This document shows positions 37,008 through 45,936 of a stretch of 64,000 bases of DNA, piece by piece. The position numbers were made by a program, and so were the translations under genes. Where the stretch lies: contig DGIS01000018.1 in assembly GCA_002386525.1 (NCBI GenBank), positions 65,887-129,886 on the forward strand, read 5' to 3'. How positions within the stretch are numbered: position 1 is the first letter of the stretch; every line of letters begins with the position of its first letter. The notes under the pieces were generated by a model that had not been told where the DNA came from, did no database searches, and worked only from the letters and a program-made list of their open reading frames with translations. The DNA is from Sphingobacterium sp. UBA4616. GTDB lineage: Bacteria > Bacteroidota > Bacteroidia > Sphingobacteriales > Sphingobacteriaceae.

Positions 37008-39986
37008 GTGTTTGAAAAAGCGCTCAAAATTCTATTGCTGTTAAGCACTTATTTTGCTATGCCTGTGTTTAATATGGCATGGGCATCGGGCTATCATGAA
37101 ATTGAAATTATTTCAGGAGTCGATCCCTTTCACCGTAATATCGAGTCCGCGAGTCGCGATAAGCAGGGGTTTATCTGGTTTGTTGCCGGAAGTGTTCTTT
37201 ATCGATATGATGGTGTTGCAATAAAGCCTTTCCATGAACTTTATATAGGGCCGTTAGCTTTTACAGAGGTGAACAAACTTACCGCTGATAATCGTGGGAG
37301 GCTGTGGTTGGAGACGCGGGATGGTCTGTTTATCTTTGATACCCAGCAATGGCAATTTATCAGGCAAAATGCGTTTTCAAAAGGATTGTGCGGGGAGCAT
37401 GTTATCGCCATTTTTAACAAGGGTAATACTCTTTATGTGGCCACCCGATCGGGGGTTGTCTGGCAGATTATCGGTTTTAAGAAACGGAAAGTTCTAGAAT
37501 TTAAACCTGCATTATCGGAGTTGCGGCGGCCGGTGGGGCACTGTATGCTCGCCGATGAAAATAGGCTTTGGTTTGCTTACAACAGCTCACTTTATTGTGT
37601 AGACTTAAAAAAGGGTGAAACGCAGCGTTTTCAAATGCCTAAAACGGTATATCAGGGCTTAGATGATATTTTTTTATTGCAAAATGGGCTGTTGTTGCGG
37701 AATTATGGTTTAGGTTACATGACTTTTGACGGGCAGCATTTTGCTAAAACTCATCTGAAAGGGCTCCATACAGGCGACATGCGCGATTGGGCGCACTGGT
37801 CGTTTGCAGATGGGGAAAAGATTATATTCGTTTTTGGTGACGGCCGTTATTTTGAGTTTAAAAACAACCAAGAAATGACTGCTTTGCGTCAAGATCGGCA
37901 CGCTATCCGTAAGGATCTGTTTAAGTCTAAACTCAATCAGCTTGATTTCCATGATCATGAGGGCCTTTGTGCTACGGAGCATGGCTTGTATAGCCTGACA
38001 AGAATTGCTTTCGACCTGAACTATTGGAACACTGGTACGGCTAGATCAATTGTCAAACAGCAGCATGTGTATTATGTGGGTGGCTATGGGCCGTTGAAAT
38101 ATTTTACACTGAATGACTTCGCTATTCATGAATCGGCTCCGTTGAATAATTATTATGCTTTCCTGCCTTTGAGCCGCGATACGACGCTAGTAGGACTGGA
38201 GGGTAATTTTCTTGGTTTGTTGGTGCACGGAAAATTTAGCTCTTTATATTATAAAAAAGCCAAGGGCGTTATCGAGGACTTGTCCACCATGGTGTACAGC
38301 CTCTGTCAATATCGGGATGGCAACTATCTGGTGGGGACATCCTGTGGGATTTGGGTTTATGATCGGGATACGGGAATTGTGAGTCCGTTAAGGGATAAAA
38401 TGGGAAAGCTGGTCGGCATGGGTGAGCGGATCAATTCCATTCAGCTACGGGGACAAATCATCTCCTTCACTACTGAAAATGGTTATTTTGAATATTTAGC
38501 GGGTGGACTACGTAAAATCTATCCGAATAAGCGTGAGAAAATCCAGGTATATAGCCATTCCTTTCGGCACAACAAGGTCTATCTGGCAACGAAAGGAAAA
38601 GGGCTTGTAGCGATTGATGCTATTACGGGTCAGGTTGACAACTACAACATGCGTATTGGTCTGGCACATAATGTGGTCTATAATATGGCTTGGGTAGATG
38701 ACTTACTATTTTTGGGAACATTCAGGGGCTTGTCGGTTTGGGACGGTAAAAATTTTTATAATGCTTATGCCATGCACGGTCTTCCATTTGAGGAGTTCAA
38801 TCAGCCTTCCATATTAGAAGATAGACCGAATGGACAGTTGTTTATCGGTGGGGTATTGGGATGCATTTCCATTAGACCTCAGCAATTTTTGTATAGTTTG
38901 AAGCAGCAAACTGTACCGCAACCGGTATTGGGTACAATTTCTATGGGTAGTGGCTCGAGCAATATCATTCGTTCATATACTCCAAATGCTGGTCAGGATA
39001 CTGTGCTGTTAGACAAGCAAATTGAATTTGTCAACCTCCGGATAGCCAAAATAGATGCTTATAAGCAAAATTACAAAATTTACTTTCGCCTTCGCCCCCT
39101 CATAAAATCCTATCAGGAATTGTCGGCATCGGGGGAAATCAGTCTTTCCGATCTGAAAACAGGGGAGTATGAACTTGACGTAAAGACGGTAAGTGACAAT
39201 GGGCTCAGTGTGAAAAGCAAACGATGGCTTTTTTATAAAAAGCCGAATTTTTATGAGACACAGCTTTTCTATGTGCTGATTACTTTGGGGCTTGGAGTCC
39301 TACTTTATATTCTTGCCATTATGCGATCATCCCAACTCAAGAGAGACAAAAAGCTACGGCTGGAACTTGCACGCGATTTGCATGATGAGGTTGGAGGCTT
39401 GCTTACTGGAATCGCTATGCAGACAGATCTGATGACGATGGATCAGCAGATTGGAGGTCGACATCGGTCTTTGGAAAAAATTGCAGTTTATAGCCGGGAA
39501 GCGGTTCAGACGATGGACGATGTAATCTGGGCGATAGACTCACGCAATAATAGCGCAGGAAGTTTAGAAGACCGGATGAGGTTTTTGGTCTCGCAGATTT
39601 TACCCATGCAAGATGTGGATGTACAATTTGATATCAACTTGCACAGTGCTGGACAACTGCCCCAATATGTTCGGCAGAATGTATACCTTATATTTAAAGA
39701 GGCTTTACATAATATATCTAAGCACAGTCCCGAGGGGAAAGTGGATGTATTTTTAAAAATTGATGCTCATCAGCTGATTTTAAGACTTTCCAATACCCTG
39801 CAATTTACGGGGGGAGCTGCATCGGATACGAGGTACCCTCGGCGTGGTCAGGGGATATCCAACATGAAACGCCGGTCTGAGGCTATAGGTGCTAAATTAG
39901 ATGTGGAAAGGAGCGGCAGCTATTATCATCTGCAATTAGTTGCGAAGCTGAATGTGAAAAAACTTTTTTTTAACCTATTTAATTGA
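37008..39986 (+). CDS. Propeller-type sensor histidine kinase (HisKA_3/NarX-like)
   Basis: 992 residues from a GTG start that gives a signal peptide ending near NMAWAS. Beta-propeller repeats cover ~30-640, a Y_Y_Y-like domain ~660-740, a transmembrane helix ~752-775, then a HisKA_3 dimerisation domain with phosphoacceptor H792 (ARDLHDEVGGLLTGIAMQ) and a short HATPase (YLIFKEALHNISKHS; GQGISNMKRRSEAIGA). This kinase type pairs with NarL/LuxR regulators; the regulator two genes on (40774) fits. The ligand seen by the propeller is unknown. Confidence 0.92.
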   Translation: MFEKALKILLLLSTYFAMPVFNMAWASGYHEIEIISGVDPFHRNIESASRDKQGFIWFVAGSVLYRYDGVAIKPFHELYIGPLAFTEVNKLTADNRGRLWLETRDGLFIFDTQQWQFIRQNAFSKGLCGEHVIAIFNKGNTLYVATRSGVVWQIIGFKKRKVLEFKPALSELRRPVGHCMLADENRLWFAYNSSLYCVDLKKGETQRFQMPKTVYQGLDDIFLLQNGLLLRNYGLGYMTFDGQHFAKTHLKGLHTGDMRDWAHWSFADGEKIIFVFGDGRYFEFKNNQEMTALRQDRHAIRKDLFKSKLNQLDFHDHEGLCATEHGLYSLTRIAFDLNYWNTGTARSIVKQQHVYYVGGYGPLKYFTLNDFAIHESAPLNNYYAFLPLSRDTTLVGLEGNFLGLLVHGKFSSLYYKKAKGVIEDLSTMVYSLCQYRDGNYLVGTSCGIWVYDRDTGIVSPLRDKMGKLVGMGERINSIQLRGQIISFTTENGYFEYLAGGLRKIYPNKREKIQVYSHSFRHNKVYLATKGKGLVAIDAITGQVDNYNMRIGLAHNVVYNMAWVDDLLFLGTFRGLSVWDGKNFYNAYAMHGLPFEEFNQPSILEDRPNGQLFIGGVLGCISIRPQQFLYSLKQQTVPQPVLGTISMGSGSSNIIRSYTPNAGQDTVLLDKQIEFVNLRIAKIDAYKQNYKIYFRLRPLIKSYQELSASGEISLSDLKTGEYELDVKTVSDNGLSVKSKRWLFYKKPNFYETQLFYVLITLGLGVLLYILAIMRSSQLKRDKKLRLELARDLHDEVGGLLTGIAMQTDLMTMDQQIGGRHRSLEKIAVYSREAVQTMDDVIWAIDSRNNSAGSLEDRMRFLVSQILPMQDVDVQFDINLHSAGQLPQYVRQNVYLIFKEALHNISKHSPEGKVDVFLKIDAHQLILRLSNTLQFTGGAASDTRYPRRGQGISNMKRRSEAIGAKLDVERSGSYYHLQLVAKLNVKKLFFNLFN

Positions 39987-39987
39987 T

Positions 39988-40740
39988 ATGATGCAGCATA
40001 ATCCTCAATTCTGGATAAGTTTAGGCTTTGCTATGCTTGGGGGATTGTTTTGTGCATCAGGCCTATTATTCCGTCTTTTTCGCTTCATCAAATACCGGGA
40101 GGTGGGGGAGTTGCTGCTCTGCGTGGGTGTGATGGCCTTGATCTGGCATGTGTTGATTTATTGCATGATCTATACCGGAGAAATTCAATATTATCCGCGA
40201 ATTTATAACAAAGGTATTCCTTTTTACTACTTGGTGGGGCCTTGTTTTTATTTCTATGTTTGGCTCAAATTTACGACGAACGCAACTTTGCCGAAATTTT
40301 GGATCCTGCATTTATTGCCATTTTTCTTTGGATTGGTTGATATCATCCCTTATGCACTAGCACCTGTAGCGGAACAGAAGCAACTGCTCAAGATGCTTGT
40401 GGAGGATATCCCTTTGGGTTTTAAGCACCACTATGGTTTTGTAGATCAGCAATTACATTATATGTTACGATTTGCACTCGCGATAGCCTATGCTATCGGG
40501 CAATGGCGGATGTACTATATTTCTGATGCCGCTTCTAAAGCAGTAAAAAGAGAAGTGCTGATTTTTAATTGTGTATACAGTACCTATCTTTTGCTTCAAT
40601 GTAGTATGGTATTGGCTATTATTTTTAACAGCAGTCAGGAAGCCTATATTCTTAAGAGCCTGGATAAGCTGGTGTGGGTAAGCTTTTGCTTTCTATTGTT
40701 TAGTCTGTGGTTTGTAGTGGATGGCATAAAAAAAAAGTAA
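39988..40740 (+). CDS. Multi-spanning membrane protein, stand-alone AraC-type sensor module
   Basis: 250 residues with about seven transmembrane helices and no soluble output domain. The segment KGIPFYYLVGPCFYFYVWLKF followed by an HLLPFF helix is characteristic of the N-terminal membrane half of a group of Bacteroidota AraC-type regulators; here the protein ends at the last helix (FCLLLFSLWFVVDG-type ending) with GIKKK and no HTH. It starts 1 bp after the kinase stop and precedes the NarL-type regulator, so it is probably an accessory sensor or modulator of that two-component pair. Function inferred from context only. Confidence 0.7.
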   Translation: MMQHNPQFWISLGFAMLGGLFCASGLLFRLFRFIKYREVGELLLCVGVMALIWHVLIYCMIYTGEIQYYPRIYNKGIPFYYLVGPCFYFYVWLKFTTNATLPKFWILHLLPFFFGLVDIIPYALAPVAEQKQLLKMLVEDIPLGFKHHYGFVDQQLHYMLRFALAIAYAIGQWRMYYISDAASKAVKREVLIFNCVYSTYLLLQCSMVLAIIFNSSQEAYILKSLDKLVWVSFCFLLFSLWFVVDGIKKK

Positions 40741-40773
40741 CTTATTCAACTCATATATACTGATATTATTCTT

Positions 40774-41427
40774 ATGCCGAACACAAAATTTAGATTAGCT
40801 ATCATTGAAGACCGTATGCCGGTACTTGAATCATTACGTTCTTATTTTGATGATAATAATACGCAATTTGATCTATTGATTGCTGCCCGTGAATTTGATG
40901 AGCTGGTGTATGCCGCCTGGAGTCCTGAATGTTTGGATGTGTTGCTTTGTGATATTGGATTACCGAATAAAAGTGGTATCGAAGTGACTTGGTATATAAA
41001 GCGTAAGTTTCCGCATATACAGGTGGTCATGTTTACTGTGTTTGATGATAAGGAACATATCTTTCAGGCACTTTGTGCGGGTGCGTCCGGTTATCTGCTT
41101 AAAAGTACGCCTTTACCTGAGATGGAACAATTGTTGGTGGAAGTGATGAAAGGAGGCTCTGTGATGAGTCCGCAGGTGGCTCGGCTTGTAATTTCCCATT
41201 TTAACCCTGCACTCGACCATAAAATTGATTATCGGCATCGGGAACAGCTTACTCCGCGTGAGATCGAAATTGTTTCTCTGTTGCAACAAGGATATACCTA
41301 TAAAAAAGTTGCTGAAACTGCGTTCATAAGCGTGGATACGGTAAAATTTCACATTAGAAATATCTATGGAAAATTACAAGTCAACAGTAGGTCCGAGCTT
41401 ATGCTGAAATATAATAAGCCAATTTGA
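40774..41427 (+). CDS. NarL/FixJ-type response regulator
   Basis: 217 residues: receiver (~1-125) with E12, D13, phosphoacceptor D60 in LLCDIGLPNKSG and the switch residues, then a LuxR-type HTH (~150-215; LTPREIEIVSLLQQGYTYKKVAE, VKFHIRNIYGKLQV). It completes a three-gene unit with the propeller kinase and the membrane protein. Its likely targets include the polysaccharide operon that begins 109 bp downstream, but no binding site can be shown. Confidence 0.92.
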   Translation: MPNTKFRLAIIEDRMPVLESLRSYFDDNNTQFDLLIAAREFDELVYAAWSPECLDVLLCDIGLPNKSGIEVTWYIKRKFPHIQVVMFTVFDDKEHIFQALCAGASGYLLKSTPLPEMEQLLVEVMKGGSVMSPQVARLVISHFNPALDHKIDYRHREQLTPREIEIVSLLQQGYTYKKVAETAFISVDTVKFHIRNIYGKLQVNSRSELMLKYNKPI

Positions 41428-41486
41428 CGGTTATTTTTTTCTGAAAAACCACCCGAATGGGTAGGTAAATACTTTGCTTGTATTTT

Positions 41487-41494
41487 TAAGTTTG
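41487..41494 (+). promoter_or_regulatory. -7 box upstream of the polysaccharide operon
   Basis: TAAGTTTG fits TAnnTTTG and lies 41 bp before the first ATG of the seven-gene operon. No -33 TTG at standard spacing; an activator may be needed. Confidence 0.4.
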
Positions 41495-41535
41495 TGATGC
41501 CATTTTAAAGCAACTTAATCTATTTAATTAAAAGT

Positions 41536-42285
41536 ATGCAAATTCATGATGTCAAACCTAAGCAAACCAGGGTGTTTTCGGTATTGCATGCAGATAGCGA
41601 TCTGCTTATGCGAAAAATAATTTCCAATGTTTTTTCTAACGAAGCATTTCAGCTGGATTCTGCTGCGAATGGAAAGGAAGCATTCGCTCTTTTGGAAGCG
41701 CGGGATTATCAGTATGATATTATCATTACCGAAATGCATATGCAATATGCAAACGGGTATGAGATTATCAATAAGGTGATGAAAGAATCTCCTCGGACGC
41801 GGACAATTATCACATCGAACATGAGCTACCTTCATATCCGTGAAGGGCTGGAGATTGTGCGGGAAGACTGTTTTAAAAAGCCACTCGTGGTGGGCAAACT
41901 ACTCGAGCGGGTGAAGCATATCATGGGGGGAGATCCGGAGGTCATTCCTGCACCTGAGATGTGCTACAAATCGACCGAGGTGAATCAAATAAGGTTGGAA
42001 ACTTGTGATGAAGCGCAAGAACTAATGGATGTGCCCGTATCAGGAAATGTACAAGATATAGTAAATGTGCAAGAGTTAGCTCCTGTATTGGAGCTTCTGG
42101 CAGAGCAGGATTTCGTTCATGTACAGGAGCGGTTGGATGCGCAAGAAGCTGTCATGAGTGAGCTTTTTGTGGCTGAATTTGTGGCGAAGGAAGAAACTTT
42201 AGCTATAGATGTCGCTACAGAGCCGCATGTTCTGCTTGCTTTTGAGCCGAAAGCACAGGTGACTTCAGGTAGAAGATGGTGGTAA
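41536..42285 (+). CDS. Receiver-like protein with Glu at the phosphorylation site
   Basis: 249 residues. Residues ~12-130 fold as a response-regulator receiver (DIIITEMHMQYANGYEI, IITSNMSY, DCFKKPL), but the phosphoacceptor Asp is replaced by Glu66 and one of the two N-terminal acidic residues is missing (VLHADSD). Glu often mimics the phosphorylated state, so the domain may be permanently active or purely structural. The rest (~135-249) is acidic, rich in V, Q, E and A, probably a helical or disordered tail ending GRRWW. It is the first gene of the operon, 26 bp before the actin-like gene. Molecular role unknown; regulation of the synthase is a reasonable guess. Confidence 0.8.
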   Translation: MQIHDVKPKQTRVFSVLHADSDLLMRKIISNVFSNEAFQLDSAANGKEAFALLEARDYQYDIIITEMHMQYANGYEIINKVMKESPRTRTIITSNMSYLHIREGLEIVREDCFKKPLVVGKLLERVKHIMGGDPEVIPAPEMCYKSTEVNQIRLETCDEAQELMDVPVSGNVQDIVNVQELAPVLELLAEQDFVHVQERLDAQEAVMSELFVAEFVAKEETLAIDVATEPHVLLAFEPKAQVTSGRRWW

Positions 42286-42311
42286 AATAACGCTTATATA
42301 CGAAAAATTAT

Positions 42312-43328
42312 ATGTATACAATACAGTCTTTCTCAAGCCTGATGCAGGCGACCAATTCACCATTGGTAAATACGGCCAACTCGCTATTGACGGGATTAAA
42401 AATAAGGATGGGCGAGCAATGGTATATATGTGGTAAATTGGCCCTAAACGAAGGGAACAGCCCAAGGAGGCCATTAAATGCATCTCCGGACTCATTGGAA
42501 TGCCAATTGCTTTTTAAAGCAGCAATTTTGTCGAGCGGTGTGAGTGCCAACACCCCGCTGATGGTTACCGTAGGCCTGCCCAATAGTACCTACCGCCTGT
42601 ATCGGGAAACTGCAGAACAAACGCTTCGTGGAAAGCATATCATCCAGTCGGATCCTGGAGTGTATGGTGAGGAGGGATCTGGCACGTTGCCGATAGATGT
42701 TACACAGGTGGATGTATTGCCTGAGATTGTGAGCTGTATGGTAGCCCTGCGCAGAGGTGAAAGCTGTGAAAGGGGTGCTTTTTTTATTTTTAGCTTTGGC
42801 TTTGGGACATTGGAAACAGGGTTGAGTACAGATGAGGGCGTGGTGGAAAATGCTATGGGAAGTGCTCCGGGGATGCATTATGCTGTTAATATACTACGCG
42901 AACAACTTCAGCAGACTCATGATTTATCCTTCCAGAGCATGCAGCAACTTGATGAGGCTTTTCGAAATGGCTATCTCTATATCAACCGCAGAAAGTATGA
43001 TTTGCAAGAATTGCGTAAAAAAGCTATACAGACGTATTATGCTGAAATTGTTTCACCCGCTTTAGGAGAGGTGGTCAATGATAGAAACCTCGCTAAATCA
43101 AATCGCATATTTTTATGTGGGGGCGGTGCCCACTATGGCGATCTGATCGACTGCATTTTGGAAGAGTTTGGCGATATTGCAGGGGTTAAAATTGTCGAGC
43201 ATCCAGAGTCGCTGGCTGTCAAGGGTTATCTGCTGAACTCCATGCGTTACATTCAGGATCAGTCCAAACTGCCGATGGGTATTGATATTGGGAATATCCA
43301 AACACGTGTAGCCCTAGCTGAAAACTAA
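42312..43328 (+). CDS. Actin-like (ParM/Alp-type) ATPase, apparently circularly permuted
   Basis: 338 residues with the ParM/StbA-like order of motifs but shifted. Near the start: QSFSSLM (where ParM-like proteins have their FPS segment), WYICGKLAL (~37-45), TVGLPNSTY (~86-94); then a phosphate-2-like FIFSFGFGTLETG (~158-170), an adenosine-type IFLCGGGAH (~266-274) and HPESLAVKGYLL (~298-308). The phosphate-1 strand that should open the protein is instead its C-terminus: MGIDIGNIQTRVALAEN, with D325 and G327. In phosphate 2 the usual first Asp is Ser. Such proteins polymerise on ATP. It is third-party to plasmid segregation here: no parR or centromere-like repeats, but a polysaccharide synthase operon, 3 bp from the next gene. 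Confidence 0.78.
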   Translation: MYTIQSFSSLMQATNSPLVNTANSLLTGLKIRMGEQWYICGKLALNEGNSPRRPLNASPDSLECQLLFKAAILSSGVSANTPLMVTVGLPNSTYRLYRETAEQTLRGKHIIQSDPGVYGEEGSGTLPIDVTQVDVLPEIVSCMVALRRGESCERGAFFIFSFGFGTLETGLSTDEGVVENAMGSAPGMHYAVNILREQLQQTHDLSFQSMQQLDEAFRNGYLYINRRKYDLQELRKKAIQTYYAEIVSPALGEVVNDRNLAKSNRIFLCGGGAHYGDLIDCILEEFGDIAGVKIVEHPESLAVKGYLLNSMRYIQDQSKLPMGIDIGNIQTRVALAEN

Positions 43329-43331
43329 GGT

Positions 43332-44411
43332 ATGACGGTAGACCAAACATTTATTGCAGTAATTCAGGGGATTGTGGTCACTTCCTTTATTGGAACTTTT
43401 GTTGCTTATGCAGTGATTATGATTCTTCGTTTTCGAACAGCAAAAGCACAGCGTCGTCAGGATAAGCTGGACCAGCTGATTGAAGATCGTATCTTGCCGC
43501 AGTTTATCCAGGAAATGGGCACAGAAAGTGTACAGGTGTCCATTGACCAGTCCGTTTTGGATGAGCTTGCGCTGATGGACAAAGGGAACCGTCAAACCCT
43601 AATTGATACCTTGATCCGGCTTCGATGGCATGTGGCCGGAACAAATGCGCTGATGCTGCATCGCATTTATGTTTTACTTGGGCTGAATCTGGATTCGCTC
43701 CAAAAGATGAAATCGCGGAAATGGTACCGCAATGTTCAGGGGTTACACGAACTGACGCTTATGGACTATGCGATTTCGGACATTGATATTCTCCGATTCA
43801 ATCTGAGTGAAGTGTCTGAGCTGCGTTCTGCAGCCCGAAGCGCATTTATGCGTTTTAGTAAAAATGAACCTTTTCGCTTTTTTGATGAAGTTCGGGATCC
43901 ATTGAGTATCTGGGAATTGATTGGATTTTTTCGGATTCTCGAACAATCCCGCGATACGGTAAAATCAAACTTTGCAAATTGGATCCGTTATTCGCGCAAT
44001 AAAACGGTTGTTATTTGTTGTATGAAGCTTGCGGCACACGAGCAGAGTGTGGAGGCTATCGATAGTATTGAAGGTTTGCTGAATGTGAACGATCATAGCT
44101 TGCGCTCGCATGCCATCAATGCGCTGGGACATTTAAGAGCTGTGCATACACAAGAAATACTGATAAAAATGTATCCTAATCAGCCGGTAGACTGCCAGTG
44201 CGAAATCCTGTTTTCACTTGGCATGTTCCGGACGCCACGAGCGATGGAATTTCTGACGGAACAATTTCAGTCGGCCTTTGATTTTGAAATCGAAAATCAT
44301 GTTGCGGCAATACTCGCCCGGTTAGTTCGCAACAATCAATTGGTATGGAATCCGCTCAATTTGCCTTCCCGCAAACAGCGTATTCTAAACTATTATCTGC
44401 ACGAACAATAA
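43332..44411 (+). CDS. Membrane-anchored HEAT-repeat protein
   Basis: 359 residues. One N-terminal transmembrane helix (~8-32) followed by a basic, charged linker (RFRTAKAQRRQDK) and a helical solenoid; the last third has clear HEAT-type pairs (VEAIDSIEGLLNVNDHSLRSHAINALGHL; REILFSLGMFRTPRAMEFL-like). HEAT proteins are scaffolds, and the inside-positive linker places the solenoid in the cytoplasm. Position between the actin-like protein (3 bp upstream) and the glycosyltransferase (10 bp downstream) suggests that it links filament and synthase. That link is inference. Confidence 0.85.
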   Translation: MTVDQTFIAVIQGIVVTSFIGTFVAYAVIMILRFRTAKAQRRQDKLDQLIEDRILPQFIQEMGTESVQVSIDQSVLDELALMDKGNRQTLIDTLIRLRWHVAGTNALMLHRIYVLLGLNLDSLQKMKSRKWYRNVQGLHELTLMDYAISDIDILRFNLSEVSELRSAARSAFMRFSKNEPFRFFDEVRDPLSIWELIGFFRILEQSRDTVKSNFANWIRYSRNKTVVICCMKLAAHEQSVEAIDSIEGLLNVNDHSLRSHAINALGHLRAVHTQEILIKMYPNQPVDCQCEILFSLGMFRTPRAMEFLTEQFQSAFDFEIENHVAAILARLVRNNQLVWNPLNLPSRKQRILNYYLHEQ

Positions 44412-44421
44412 CTTATACGAT

Positions 44422-45930
44422 ATGATCCAAGACATAATTGACGTTTTCCAACTTTTTATATTTTCCTACAGTAGCCTGACCATGGTGATCTACGTCATCA
44501 TGGCGGTGCTATCGTATAAGGGAATTATGCTGTATAGGCGTAAAAATAGAGAGCATTATACGCAAAATGTGATTTCGAGTCCACTCTCGCCCGGGATTTC
44601 GGTCATTGCCCCGGCTTACAACGAGGGTTTGACGATCATAGATAATGTTTATGCGTTAATGCATCTGAATTATCCTTTGTACGAAGTCATTATTGTTAAT
44701 GACGGTAGCACGGATGATACCTTGGAGAAGTTGGTGGCGCATTTTGAACTTAGGGAGGTAGATCTGCCCTACAATGAAAAGATCAAGACGAAAACTGTGA
44801 AGCGTTTTTTTCGCTCTACTGAGCGCGCTTATGAAAAGCTGCTAGTCATTGATAAGGCGAATGGAAAAGGCAAAGCAGACGCTTCGAATGCAGGTATCAA
44901 TGCCTCAAAATTTGATTATTTTCTCTGTACAGATGTGGATTGCATTCTGCATGAAGATACTCTTTCCAGGCTTATGCGCCCCATTTTAGACGAAAAGAGC
45001 CGGAGCCGCTTAAAAGACATTCAGGTAATTCCCGATACGGGGTATATCCATGTGGAGAACAATCAACGCCGTGTCATTGCAGTGGGTGCACCCTTGCGAA
45101 TGATCAATTCTTCTGAAGTGGATAATGGTGTGATCACCCGTTTTAAACCGCCCCATAAGGTGCTCCCACGTTTTCAGGAGCTGGAATACATTCGGGCTTA
45201 CCTGCTTTCTAAAATGGCTTGGAGTTCAATTAATTGTGTTCCAAATGTTTCGGGGGGACTTGGTCTTTTTGATAAACATATTGCGGTTAAGGTTGGTGGG
45301 TATGATCCACGTTCATTTGCGGAAGACATTGATATGGTGACCCGCATGAGTGTTTATATGATACAGAATAATCACAAATATGCAATTCGCTATATTCCGG
45401 TCTCACTTTGTTGGACTGAAGGTCCCCAAACCTTACCGGTTTTTAGCCGGCAACGTGTACGCTGGGCACGGGGACTGATCCAGATCATGCTGCTTCATCG
45501 GCATGTTTTGTTTAATTTTAAATTTAAAAGGCTCGGTCTTATCGTCTTTCCTTACAACTTTTTATTTGAATTTTTGGCGCCTATATTCGAAGTATTGGGA
45601 TTATTGTTTTACATCTATCTTATTGTTATCGGTGCGATTAATTGGGAAAATACATTTACATTACTGGCTTTTCTTTATATGTTTTCTGTACTGGTAAGTT
45701 CGATTGCTGTGCTGTGGGATCAATTAATTGAAAGGCATTATCGGAATACAGGTGAGGTGATTGGACTTTGCCTCACGGCATTTGCCGAGCCGTTTATTTA
45801 TCATCCGCTCATCGTTTTTTTTAGTATCAAAGGCTATATTCAGTCGATGTTCCGACAAAAGCTGGTATGGGGGAATATGCAGCGTAAAGGTTTTGCAAAC
45901 CAAAAATCGACCGTCAAAAATCAAGTTTAA
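44422..45930 (+). CDS. Processive family 2 glycosyltransferase (PgaC/IcaA/BcsA-like)
   Basis: 502 residues: one or two N-terminal transmembrane helices (~12-33), a GT-A catalytic domain and about three C-terminal helices (~365-470). Catalytic motifs of processive membrane synthases are complete: D94 in NDGSTDD, D171-x-D173 in CTDVDC, E301-D302 in FAEDID and the product-binding Q344-x-x-R347-W348. It therefore polymerises a beta-linked polysaccharide from a nucleotide sugar and threads it through the membrane. Resemblance is closest to poly-N-acetylglucosamine synthases, but the sugar is not determined. An unusually long loop (~105-140) follows the first motif. Confidence 0.92.
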   Translation: MIQDIIDVFQLFIFSYSSLTMVIYVIMAVLSYKGIMLYRRKNREHYTQNVISSPLSPGISVIAPAYNEGLTIIDNVYALMHLNYPLYEVIIVNDGSTDDTLEKLVAHFELREVDLPYNEKIKTKTVKRFFRSTERAYEKLLVIDKANGKGKADASNAGINASKFDYFLCTDVDCILHEDTLSRLMRPILDEKSRSRLKDIQVIPDTGYIHVENNQRRVIAVGAPLRMINSSEVDNGVITRFKPPHKVLPRFQELEYIRAYLLSKMAWSSINCVPNVSGGLGLFDKHIAVKVGGYDPRSFAEDIDMVTRMSVYMIQNNHKYAIRYIPVSLCWTEGPQTLPVFSRQRVRWARGLIQIMLLHRHVLFNFKFKRLGLIVFPYNFLFEFLAPIFEVLGLLFYIYLIVIGAINWENTFTLLAFLYMFSVLVSSIAVLWDQLIERHYRNTGEVIGLCLTAFAEPFIYHPLIVFFSIKGYIQSMFRQKLVWGNMQRKGFANQKSTVKNQV

Positions 45931-45936
45931 GCTACC

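Noticed and set aside
42312..43328. Plasmid-type ParM segregation gene
   Set aside because: No ParR-like gene or direct-repeat centromere is adjacent, and the gene is embedded in a polysaccharide operon.
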